Part shown: positions 35,775 to 42,850 of the stretch, in pieces | Layout: each line of letters opens with the position of its first letter | Numbering within the stretch: position 1 is the first letter of the stretch | DNA from: Actinomycetes bacterium | GTDB taxonomy: Bacteria; Actinomycetota; Thermoleophilia; RBG-16-64-13 | DNA length: 64,000 bases | Assembly (NCBI GenBank): GCA_024637095.1 | Contig: JAGXFV010000049.1 | Coordinates: forward strand, 1 to 64,000 | Direction of reading: 5' to 3' | Notes under the pieces: generated by a model | Told to the model about the DNA's origin: nothing | The model's input: the letters and a program-made list of their open reading frames with translations, nothing else | Database searches by the model: none | Program-made: the position numbers and the translations under genes

Positions 35775-35823
35775 CGGTGCGCGAGGGGGCTCGGCAGCAT
35801 GTGCTTCGAGAGTACGAGGGCTG

Positions 35824-36390
35824 ATGGCGGTTCGGCGCGTAGCGCTGCACGCCTGCGGGGGAATTACCCGCCCCGGCTCCACGGTCGCGCGGCTGGCGGT
35901 CTATTACGTCGCCGAGGAGTTGCTCCCCGAGAAGGCGCTGGTTTCCTGCGCTCCCGCCTTTCTCCGCGGAGTCGAGGAAGACGTTCTCATGGTGCAGAAG
36001 AGCCCCTCCATCGCCCTCGACGGTTGCGAATGGAGTTGCGGCACGAATCTGCTCTATCTGGCCGGCATCATCCCGGCCGCCCGCATCCTCATACCCGAAT
36101 ACGCGGAGGCTTGCGGGTACGATTTGACCCAGGTGAATCTGCGCTTCCCCACGGGAGTGGGCCGCGATCTGGCGTGGGCAGTCGCGGAGAGGATAGCCGC
36201 GATCGGCAGGGGTATGCTCGAACGGGGGAGCGACTATCGCTTCGAGCGGCCGGGGATCGTCCGCCGCCAGGGGGAGTGGTTCCGTCCGGCGCCCAATATG
36301 GAGGGGGCCTTGGAGTTCGTTCGTCTGGAGCCGGGAGTCTACCGGCCCGTGGGGATGCCGCCTCTTCCCGAAGAGTCAAGGGAGGCCTGA
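35824..36390 (+). CDS. DGC-domain putative metal-binding protein 1
   Basis: A 188-residue protein with the DGC-type putative zinc-binding pattern: an early ALHACGGITRPGSTVARLA, a Cys at LVSCAPAF, and ALDGCEWSCGTNLL near residue 65, plus Cys in EACGYDL. Its ATG overlaps the TGA of the preceding frame (tgATG). It is paralogous to the next gene. DGC proteins are of unknown function but have conserved cysteines suited to metal or thiol chemistry; context suggests handling of a metal(loid) or selenol intermediate. Confidence 0.78.
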   Translation: MAVRRVALHACGGITRPGSTVARLAVYYVAEELLPEKALVSCAPAFLRGVEEDVLMVQKSPSIALDGCEWSCGTNLLYLAGIIPAARILIPEYAEACGYDLTQVNLRFPTGVGRDLAWAVAERIAAIGRGMLERGSDYRFERPGIVRRQGEWFRPAPNMEGALEFVRLEPGVYRPVGMPPLPEESREA

Positions 36391-36395
36391 GCGCT

Positions 36396-37013
36396 GTGGT
36401 GGAGAAGGTCACTGTCTTTCCGTGTGGCGGAATCGGGGACCCGGTTTCCTCGGTGACCCGGCTGGCCGGTTATCTGCTGGCCGAGGATCTGCTGCCGGGC
36501 CGGGTGGAGTTGGTATCCATACCGCCGGTAGTAACCGGCGTCCCCGACGAACTGCGGTTGGTGCAGGAGTATCCGGTGATCGTTCTCGACGGCTGCTCGC
36601 ACCGGTGCGGGTCGAACGCGCTCAACCTGGTTGGGATTCGCCCCGCGGCGCGACTGCTGACTCCGCGCATTCGCAGCCAGACGAAGCACGCGGTCGGCCG
36701 ACGCCGTCCGTATCCGGAGACCTCGGGTCAAAAGCTGGCCAAGGCCCTGGCGGAGAAGGCCGCGGCTGTGGCTCTCGGTATGCTCGAGGATGAGTCCTAC
36801 GCCTTCGAGACTCAGCGGGTGAGCCCAAACCCCGAAGGGTTGATCGACGACACCTTCGACATCGAACGGGGCCTTGGCTATGAGGAAGTGCAGGTCGGCT
36901 GCTTCCATTGCAGCGGCATGTGCGCGTTCAAGCTCAAGGACGATCCGGAGTTGCGGCGCAGGTTGGAAGAAGAGGTCGCGGAGTTCGAGCGCCTGGAGGA
37001 TATCGAATGCTAG
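36396..37013 (+). CDS. DGC-domain putative metal-binding protein 2
   Basis: A 205-residue paralogue of the preceding gene: VFPCGGIGDPVSSVTRLAGY, LDGCSHRCGSNALNLVG, and an additional C-terminal VGCFHCSGMCAFKL cysteine cluster absent from the first copy. GTG 36396 (or 36399) follows GGGAGG. The last 7 nt overlap the following selenoprotein gene, so translation is coupled. Function unknown; the extra CxxCxxxC suggests a second metal or Fe-S site. Confidence 0.78.
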   Translation: MVEKVTVFPCGGIGDPVSSVTRLAGYLLAEDLLPGRVELVSIPPVVTGVPDELRLVQEYPVIVLDGCSHRCGSNALNLVGIRPAARLLTPRIRSQTKHAVGRRRPYPETSGQKLAKALAEKAAAVALGMLEDESYAFETQRVSPNPEGLIDDTFDIERGLGYEEVQVGCFHCSGMCAFKLKDDPELRRRLEEEVAEFERLEDIEC

Positions 37014-37243
37014 ACGAAGGTCCCCAAGGCCCTTTCAAACTACGGCTGATGGGTTGAGTGACCTGCGGGCCGGCCGTGCGCCGGGTTCTCGAGGATTCGC
37101 TCGAGGTCGAGTTGGTCGAGATGGTCTGGGAGGAGCACTGGGCCGACGTCCGTTTTGCCTCGCCGGAGTTCGGCGTGGAGGAATTGCGGATGCGGCTCGT
37201 GCCCGCGGGCGCCTGGTGCGGCCCCTGGCCGGAAGAGGCCTAA
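37007..37243 (+). CDS. Small selenoprotein with UVTC motif
   Basis: A 78-residue protein. ATG 37007 lies inside the end of the DGC gene with GGAGG at 8-9 nt. In-frame TGA 37055-37057 read as Sec gives FKLRLMG-U-VTCGPAVRRVLED, a UxxC site at the start of a helix as in redox-active folds, then ends with RLVPAGAWCGPWPEEA. Codon use around the TGA is continuous. A SECIS-like stem follows at the same spacing as in the thioredoxin-like genes. I do not recognise the family beyond this. Confidence 0.78.
37055..37084 (+). promoter_or_regulatory. Sec TGA codon and SECIS of the UVTC protein
   Basis: TGA 37055-37057 is followed by CCGGC (37070-37074), loop CGTGC (37075-37079) and GCCGG (37080-37084). 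The loop begins 18 nt after the codon, exactly as in the 35280 and 35706 elements. G is the second loop base. Confidence 0.68.
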
Positions 37244-37272
37244 GCCTATGCTGAAGGGAAAGGTCTAATTCG

Positions 37273-37569
37273 ATGCTGACGGTCCAGGTTATTTCCGAGG
37301 GCGGGCACTGCGTTCCCTGAATCATGGCGATCGAGGCCACCAGGGAGGTGGCTGCGGAATTCGGCCAGGCGGCCGTGAAGGTGGAGGTGGTCACCCTCAA
37401 GGAAGCCGAGGGAGCCGCGCGCTACCGTGAGCTTCGGCGCCAGGCCGGCGAACACCTGCCGGTTCCCAGCGTGCTGGTGGAGGGGGCTCTGGCCTTTTCC
37501 GCCATCCCCGAGCCGGATGAGTTGCGTGAGGTTTTCCAGCGGGCGCTCTTCAAGCAAGGCGGCGACTAG
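37273..37569 (+). CDS. Thioredoxin-like selenoprotein 3 (CVPU motif)
   Basis: A 98-residue protein from ATG 37273. In-frame TGA 37318-37320 read as Sec gives TVQVISEGGHCVP-U-IMAIEA, a CxxU site after beta strand 1 and before a helix. Later HLPVPSVLVEGALAFSAIPE has the cis-Pro strand of a thioredoxin fold. Only a downstream fragment is visible if the TGA is taken as stop. The end overlaps the GTG of the next gene by one base (TAGTG). The reversed order (CxxU against UxxC in the other copies) suggests a distinct redox role. Confidence 0.85.
37318..37352 (+). promoter_or_regulatory. Sec TGA codon and SECIS of the CVPU protein
   Basis: TGA 37318-37320, then GCCACC (37336-37341), loop AGGGA (37342-37346) and GGTGGC (37347-37352), a perfect 6-bp stem. 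The loop starts 22 nt after the codon and has G at position two. Confidence 0.72.
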
Positions 37570-38786
37570 TGCTCTACCTCGAAGGCTTCTACGGGCAGCG
37601 CGTGCGTGTGCCTGAGGACCGCCGCTACGATCCTGAGCGCGAACTCTGGCTGCTCGAGGGGGACGGCCGGGTGGTTCTGGGACTCACCCACGCAGGCGTT
37701 GTGTTGTCCGGGGGAATCGAGGACCTCATGCTCGAGGCGGAGGTCGGCCAGGACATCACTGTTGGCGAGCGACTGCTATCGGTCGAAGCGTACAAGGCAG
37801 CCCAGGAAATCACGTCACCGCTGGCCGGACGTCTGGTGGCGGTGAACCGGGAAGTACTGGACAACCCGGAATTGCTGGACGAAGATCCTTATGGAGTCGG
37901 CTGGCTTATGGAATTGAAGCCGAAGCCCGTGAGCGGCGCCACACTGGCCGGATTTCCCACCGCGAACGACTATCTGCGCGCGCTGGAGTCCTCCTGCGCG
38001 GCGACTGACGAGGGGGGCGTCACCGGGGAGTCGGATCTGGGAAACGCCTCGGGGGCTGGGGTCGAGAGCGTGGCCGGCGCTTCGCCCAAGGACGGCCTGT
38101 GCGCCGAGGTCAAACGTGCCACAGTCGCGGACTGCAGCGTCCCTGTTGCTCTCGCTCGCCTGGCTCCGGGAATGAAGGTGATCAATCTGGGGGCACGGGC
38201 CGGGGAAGACGCCGTACTCACCGGCGCGCGGGTAGGCCCGGAAGGGCGCGTCCTGGGAATCGTCCCGACCGACTCCATGCTCGAACGGGATCGGTTGGCG
38301 GCGACGGACGCCGGGCTCGAGAACGTGGAGTTTCGGTCGGGGGAGATCGAGCAGATCCCCGTAGTGGACGGGTGGGCGGATATGGTTATCGCCGGTTGCG
38401 CTGTTAACCTCTCGGCGCGTAAGGACCGGGCATTCGCCGAGGTCTTCCGGGTTCTCGGAGATGGCGGTCTGCTGGCGATCTCTGACATGGTTGTCATCAA
38501 ACCGCTTCCCCCTTTTCTCTCGCGAAATCGTGCGGCCCGCTCCAGTCTCTTAGCACACGCCGTCTCCTTGGAAAAGTATCTGGCGCTCATCGAGCGGGCG
38601 GGATTCATGCGCCCCAAGGTCGAGCAGCTCATCGAGTATTCGAGCGAGCAGTTGGAGACCCTGATGGGCATGGACCTGCGGTCCTTGGAATCGGAGGGCC
38701 GAATGGCAAAGGAGGACCTGGCGCTACTCGAGGGGCGTGTGGCGAGCGCCCACATTTTGGCGCTCAAGGTTCGCTGCAACTGCTAG
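37569..38786 (+). CDS. GcvH-like lipoyl domain fused to ArsM-like methyltransferase
   Basis: A 405-residue two-domain protein. Residues ~1-125 resemble glycine-cleavage H protein, with a candidate lipoyl Lys76 in SVEAYKAAQEITSPLAGRLV and the NPELLDEDPYGVGWL motif. After a linker, residues ~175-400 resemble arsenite methyltransferase: LAPGMKVINLGARAGEDAVL, VEFRSGEIEQIPVVDGWADM, IAGCAVNLSARKDRAFAEVF. The acidic SAM-ribose residue after motif I is replaced (GIVPTDSML), so catalytic competence is uncertain. The chain ends CNC. GTG 37569 overlaps the previous stop, and its stop shares CTAG with convergent rlmN. It may present a dithiol arm to a metal(loid) methyl intermediate. Confidence 0.82.
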   Translation: MLYLEGFYGQRVRVPEDRRYDPERELWLLEGDGRVVLGLTHAGVVLSGGIEDLMLEAEVGQDITVGERLLSVEAYKAAQEITSPLAGRLVAVNREVLDNPELLDEDPYGVGWLMELKPKPVSGATLAGFPTANDYLRALESSCAATDEGGVTGESDLGNASGAGVESVAGASPKDGLCAEVKRATVADCSVPVALARLAPGMKVINLGARAGEDAVLTGARVGPEGRVLGIVPTDSMLERDRLAATDAGLENVEFRSGEIEQIPVVDGWADMVIAGCAVNLSARKDRAFAEVFRVLGDGGLLAISDMVVIKPLPPFLSRNRAARSSLLAHAVSLEKYLALIERAGFMRPKVEQLIEYSSEQLETLMGMDLRSLESEGRMAKEDLALLEGRVASAHILALKVRCNC

Positions 38787-39853
38787 CGGCGCCGTTGCCG
38801 CTTGGGTTTGTCCACTTCCTCTCCGGCCAGCTGCCCGCAGGCGGCGGCGATGGTCCAGCCGCGGCTTTCACGCACGGTGACCTCGATTCCGCGCTGCTTG
38901 AGGGTCTCCACGAAACGGGCCGTATCTTGACGGCTCGAGGCGCGGAAGTCGCCGCAGGCAGCGTTCCAGGGGATGAGGTTGACCGTGACCACGCGTCCGC
39001 GCATCAGGTCCGCCAGCGCCCGCGCGTGCGCGCCCGTGTCGTTGACGCCGCCGAGCATAAGGTATTCCACGAACAGTTTGCGGTGAGTAACGCGGAAGTG
39101 ATCCTCAACTGCGGAGAGCACCTCGGCTAGGGAGAAACGTCTGCCCGCCGGAATGAGCTGGTTGCGCAAGACCTCGTCAGGAGCGTGCAGCGAGAGGGCC
39201 AGGTTGACCTGCGGTTCTTCCTTGGCCAACCGGCGGATACCCTTGGGCACCCCGACTGTCGAGACCGATATCGCCCGCCGCGCCAGGTTCAATCCGCCCT
39301 CGTCGTGAAGAACGGCCAGGGAAGGGAGGACGGCTTCCAGGTTGAGCAAGGGCTCGCCCATGCCCATGTAGACCACGTTGGTGAGGCGGCGCTCCTCGTC
39401 GGCGAGGAGCGGCAGCACGCTCCTGACCTGATCCACGATCTCGGCGGTGGTGAGGTTGCGCCGAAAACCCATCGCCCCGGTGGCGCAGAACGTACAGGCA
39501 AGGGAGCAGCCGATCTGGCTCGAGACGCAGACGGTGCTTCCCTGCCGATGGCGCATGAGAACCGTTTCGAAGGCCTGTCCGTCGTGGCCCCGGAGAAGCA
39601 GCTTGGTGGTGCCGTCAGGGTCGTCCTGGCGACGGACGCTCTCGACTACCGAGGCTCCGGCCTCATCCAGCCGGGCGCGCAGTCCCTTGGGCAGATTTGA
39701 AGCCTCCGAGAAGGGAATTTGGGGCCGATGCATCAAATGCTCGTAAACCTGGACGCAGCGGAAACGGGGAGCGGATTCTTCCCGCAGAATCGCGGCCAGA
39801 TCGGGGCGATAGGCGAGTAGCACCTCCTCCGGGTTCAGGCCGTCCGAACTCAT
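38783..39853 (-). CDS. rlmN: 23S rRNA/tRNA adenine-C2 methyltransferase RlmN
   Basis: A 356-residue radical-SAM enzyme that methylates A2503 of 23S rRNA and A37 of tRNAs. The CxxxCxxC cluster motif is CSLACTFCATGAMGF; YMGMGEPLLN and the later SLHAPDE are family marks, with the resolving Cys near the C-terminus (AAACGQLAG). ATG 39853 is chosen because it overlaps the upstream stop (ATGA) and follows GGAGGAG; GTG 39859 is possible. Its stop shares CTAG with the convergent lipoyl-methyltransferase gene. Confidence 0.95.
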   Translation of the reverse strand: MSSDGLNPEEVLLAYRPDLAAILREESAPRFRCVQVYEHLMHRPQIPFSEASNLPKGLRARLDEAGASVVESVRRQDDPDGTTKLLLRGHDGQAFETVLMRHRQGSTVCVSSQIGCSLACTFCATGAMGFRRNLTTAEIVDQVRSVLPLLADEERRLTNVVYMGMGEPLLNLEAVLPSLAVLHDEGGLNLARRAISVSTVGVPKGIRRLAKEEPQVNLALSLHAPDEVLRNQLIPAGRRFSLAEVLSAVEDHFRVTHRKLFVEYLMLGGVNDTGAHARALADLMRGRVVTVNLIPWNAACGDFRASSRQDTARFVETLKQRGIEVTVRESRGWTIAAACGQLAGEEVDKPKRQRRR

Positions 39854-40758
39854 TCCCACTCCTCCGGGAAACTCTGGCTCCGATGGACTTCCTCGTCCTC
39901 CGGGAGCGGCGGCGGCCTCCGCGCGCCGCGGTCAAGGGTCAGGACGGAGCCTTCTTCAACGCCGAGGACCTCGTCCGCGGGTTCCGCATTGATGACCAGG
40001 GCCACCCTTCCCCACGAGTCAGAAAGCACGCCCAGCTCGCCGCCCAGCAGTTCGTGAAAGGAGCGAACCCGGCGGGCGGTGTGGCAGTCGCCCAAGCCTC
40101 CGGCTGTGCGGACCTCCAGGTTGCCGGTTTCCAAGAGGCCTCGTTCCTCCAGCTCCGGAAAAGGCGCGGCCAGCGCGACGTTCCCAAAGCGGTCGATTTC
40201 GACGACTTCGGTTGCCAGGCGTCCGTCCACCCATTCGACGCGGTCGCCTTCGGTGGAGAGCAGTTCCTCCAGGGTGACGGGCTCTCCGAGGAGGGATCCG
40301 GGCAACTCGCCGGTCAGAAGTGCGGCGGCAGGCGAGAAGAGATCGCGCCCATCGAAGGTGCGGGAGCCAAAGGGAGAATCGCCGAGCTCCGCCTGTCGGC
40401 GCACCCGCTCGGCGTCCAGCGACCAGGCCGCGCTGACGCCTCCCAGCTCCTGCGCTGCAGGCAGGAGGAGACCGTTGTCGGGTCCCACGAGGAAGTCTCC
40501 CCGCTTGGTGTGAAGGGCGACCGCGAGCCTGCCGCTGCCCACGCCGGGATCGACCACGGCGAGATGAACAGCGACCGGTCCGAGTGGGGCCAAGTGGGCG
40601 AGCACCCGGGCGCCGGCCCGAACGTCTCCGGGAGCGATTTGGTGATCTAGATGGAGTATTCTCGCGGAGGGCGCCAGGCGGGCCATCACCAGCTCGCAGG
40701 CGGCGACGTTGCCCCCGGAAAGGCCGTAGTCGCTGAGAAATGTGATGGTGTTGGACAC
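39850..40758 (-). CDS. SAM hydroxide adenosyltransferase (DUF62)
   Basis: A 302-residue enzyme of the fluorinase-like DUF62 family, which hydrolyses S-adenosylmethionine to adenosine and methionine. Motifs: ITFLSDYG at the start, VVDPGVGS, VGPDNG, TFDGRDLFSPAAALL and the second-domain IDRFGNVAL. It is coupled to rlmN by a 4-nt overlap. The physiological purpose of SAM hydrolysis is not settled. Confidence 0.88.
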   Translation of the reverse strand: MSNTITFLSDYGLSGGNVAACELVMARLAPSARILHLDHQIAPGDVRAGARVLAHLAPLGPVAVHLAVVDPGVGSGRLAVALHTKRGDFLVGPDNGLLLPAAQELGGVSAAWSLDAERVRRQAELGDSPFGSRTFDGRDLFSPAAALLTGELPGSLLGEPVTLEELLSTEGDRVEWVDGRLATEVVEIDRFGNVALAAPFPELEERGLLETGNLEVRTAGGLGDCHTARRVRSFHELLGGELGVLSDSWGRVALVINAEPADEVLGVEEGSVLTLDRGARRPPPLPEDEEVHRSQSFPEEWE

Positions 40759-40831
40759 TGGGGGATTCTAACACCGGGTGTTGCCCAACGGATGGAGGCG
40801 CGGCCAGGCAAAAGGCGTCGGGGAGAAAGTC

Positions 40832-41344
40832 ATGCCAGAACGGACCATTCAGGTAACGGTCGAGATTCCCAAGGGGAGCCGCAACAAGTACGAACTGGAC
40901 CACGAGACCGGTCGCTTTAAATTGGATCGCATGCTGTTTTCCTCGATGCACTACCCCTCGGATTACGGCTTTATCGAAGACACCTGGGGTGAGGACGGGG
41001 ATCCTCTGGACGCCATGGTGCTGGTGGGCGAATCTACCTTCACCGGCTGCCTGATCGAGGCCAAACCGGTGGGTTTGTTCCTGATGTTCGACGAGAAGGG
41101 GCCCGATCAGAAGGTGCTGAGCGTGCCCATCAGCGATCCCCAATGGAACTGGGTGAACCGCCTCGACCAGCTTCCCAGCCGACTGCTGGACGAGATCGAG
41201 CACTTCTTCATGGTCTATAAGGACCTGGAAATGAAAAAGACCAAGACCCGGGGCTTCCAGGGTGTCACGGAGGCCTGGGAATGCATTGAAGAGGCGAGGG
41301 TGCGTTTTCAGGAACGCCTGCGGCGAGGAGAGCACGGGGCGTGA
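40832..41344 (+). CDS. ppa: Inorganic pyrophosphatase
   Basis: A 170-residue family I soluble pyrophosphatase that hydrolyses PPi and drives biosynthetic reactions. Motifs: VEIPKGSRNKYELDHETG, MHYPSDYGFIEDTWGEDGD and DPLDAMVLV, including the acidic metal-binding cluster. ATG 40832 is preceded by GGGGAGAAAG. It is followed by a large inverted repeat shared with the convergent trkH end. Confidence 0.95.
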   Translation: MPERTIQVTVEIPKGSRNKYELDHETGRFKLDRMLFSSMHYPSDYGFIEDTWGEDGDPLDAMVLVGESTFTGCLIEAKPVGLFLMFDEKGPDQKVLSVPISDPQWNWVNRLDQLPSRLLDEIEHFFMVYKDLEMKKTKTRGFQGVTEAWECIEEARVRFQERLRRGEHGA

Positions 41345-41355
41345 ACAGAGTCCGG

Positions 41356-41399
41356 GGCGCTAATTCGGCGCCGATAGGGCCGAGCGCCGAATTAGCGCC
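41356..41399. terminator. Perfect 16-bp inverted repeat between ppa and trkH
   Basis: GGCGCTAATTCGGCGC (41356-41371) pairs exactly with GCGCCGAATTAGCGCC (41384-41399) around a 12-nt loop. It lies between convergent genes and includes the trkH stop codon. There is no T-run; it may act as a bidirectional 3' end element. Confidence 0.6.
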
Positions 41400-42837
41400 G
41401 CCAGAAACCCCGAGTCAGGGGCAGCAACACGGGCAGCAACTCCAGGCGGCCCATCACCATCAGCACGATCATGGAGCCTTTGGCGAAGGAGTCGACCGGG
41501 GCATAGTTGAGAGTGGCCCCCACCAGATCGAGACCCGGACCGATGTTGTTTAGGGTGGCCGCGGTCGCCGACACCGTGGTCAGGAGGCCCAGATTCGAAG
41601 TGGAGATGAGCAGGGCGCCCACGAGGAAGGTCATCACGTAGAGGAAGAAGTAACCCAGGATCGTCGTGCGCACGCTCTCCTGCACGGGGCGGCCGCCAAT
41701 TTTCACGGGTAGCACGGCCTGAGGATGGACCTGCCGGGTGAGGTCGTGGCGTGCGTTCTTGCTCAGCACCAGCAGCCGGGCGACCTTGAAGCCCCCGGCC
41801 GTCGAGCCCGCCGAGCCGCCCACGAACATCAGGATGATGAGGATGGTCTTCGCGAAGCTGTTCCAGGTGTCGAAGTCGTGCGAGATGTAGCCGGTCGTGG
41901 TCTGCAGCGAGACCACCTGGAAGGCCGCGTCCCGCAGCGCCTGCAGCGGGGCGTCGTGGGAACCCGCCCAGAGCAGGCTGATGGTGACCAGCAGCACGCT
42001 CGCCGACATGATGGCCAGATAGAAACGGAATTCCGCGTCCTTGTAGAGCCTCGTGCCGCCCCCCCAGACCAGGGCGAAGTACAGGGCGAAGTTGCCCCCC
42101 GCGAGGATCATAAAGAGGATGATCGCCAGTTCGATGGCCCAACTGTCGTAGGCGGCGATTGAGGTGGCGAGCGGCGAGAACCCCCCGGTGGCCATGGTGC
42201 CGAAGGTATGCGTCACCGAATCGTAGAGAGGCATTCCCAGAATCAAGAGTACGACGATCTCGAGAGCGCTGAGGCCAAGGTAGATGTACCAGAGCCCCCG
42301 GGCGGTGTCTCGGATCTTGGGCGTCAGGCGGCCGGGAACGGGCCCGGGTGATTCTGCCGCGAAGAGCCGGATGGCGCCACCGCCCAGAGGAGGGAGAATG
42401 GCGATGAAGAGGACGATGATTCCCATGCCCCCGTACCAGTGGGTCAAGCTGCGCCAGAAAAGGATTCCGTGCGGTTGGTCGTAGTCGGTGAGCACGCTGG
42501 CGCCTGTGGTGGTGAAGCCCGACATGCTTTCAAAGAGGGCGTCGAGCGGACCGAACATGCCGTAGATCATGTAAGGAAGCGCGCCGAAAAACATCGCCAC
42601 GAACCAGGAGGTGCCGACGACGATGAAGCCCTCGCGATAGTTTATGTAGGCGCGTTCGGCCAGGGGCGTGAAGCGGTACAGAGGGATGCCGATCGCCAGC
42701 GAGATCCCGGCCGAGATCAGGAGGGCGTTGACGTCGTCCTCACCGTAGAGAGCGGCCACTCCGGCCGAGACGAGAATGCCCAGCCCAATGGCGACGACGA
42801 CCAGGGCCAGCAGGTGGAAGATGAAGCGGTAGTTCAT
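41392..42837 (-). CDS. trkH: Trk potassium uptake channel subunit TrkH
   Basis: A 481-residue multi-spanning membrane protein forming the K+ path. The four pore loops are seen as SGFTTTGASVL, TMATGGFS, SLQTTTGYIS and ATLNNIGPGL. It pairs with the NAD-binding regulator TrkA encoded immediately upstream on the same strand. The stop codon lies within the inverted repeat shared with ppa. Confidence 0.94.
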   Translation of the reverse strand: MNYRFIFHLLALVVVAIGLGILVSAGVAALYGEDDVNALLISAGISLAIGIPLYRFTPLAERAYINYREGFIVVGTSWFVAMFFGALPYMIYGMFGPLDALFESMSGFTTTGASVLTDYDQPHGILFWRSLTHWYGGMGIIVLFIAILPPLGGGAIRLFAAESPGPVPGRLTPKIRDTARGLWYIYLGLSALEIVVLLILGMPLYDSVTHTFGTMATGGFSPLATSIAAYDSWAIELAIILFMILAGGNFALYFALVWGGGTRLYKDAEFRFYLAIMSASVLLVTISLLWAGSHDAPLQALRDAAFQVVSLQTTTGYISHDFDTWNSFAKTILIILMFVGGSAGSTAGGFKVARLLVLSKNARHDLTRQVHPQAVLPVKIGGRPVQESVRTTILGYFFLYVMTFLVGALLISTSNLGLLTTVSATAATLNNIGPGLDLVGATLNYAPVDSFAKGSMIVLMVMGRLELLPVLLPLTRGFWRR

Positions 42838-42850
42838 CGAGCCCAGGAAT

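Noticed and set aside
35070-37320. Sequencing errors or simple pseudogenes as the reason for the in-frame TGAs
   Set aside because: Five genes each have exactly one TGA at a Cys/CxxC-type position with conserved codon use on both sides and a stem-loop after each. Random errors would not cluster this way. The one exception with extra disruption (35661) is flagged as possibly degenerate.
34140-38786. Global reassignment of TGA (to Trp or Gly) instead of selenocysteine
   Set aside because: TGA ends ordinary genes here, for example yidD at 14626, the fumarase alpha gene at 59271 and sdhC at 60235, and Trp is encoded by TGG throughout.
40019-41335. Large minus-strand frame across the pyrophosphatase gene
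   Set aside because: It is the antisense shadow of ppa and the out-of-frame shadow of the SAM hydrolase; no protein family resemblance.
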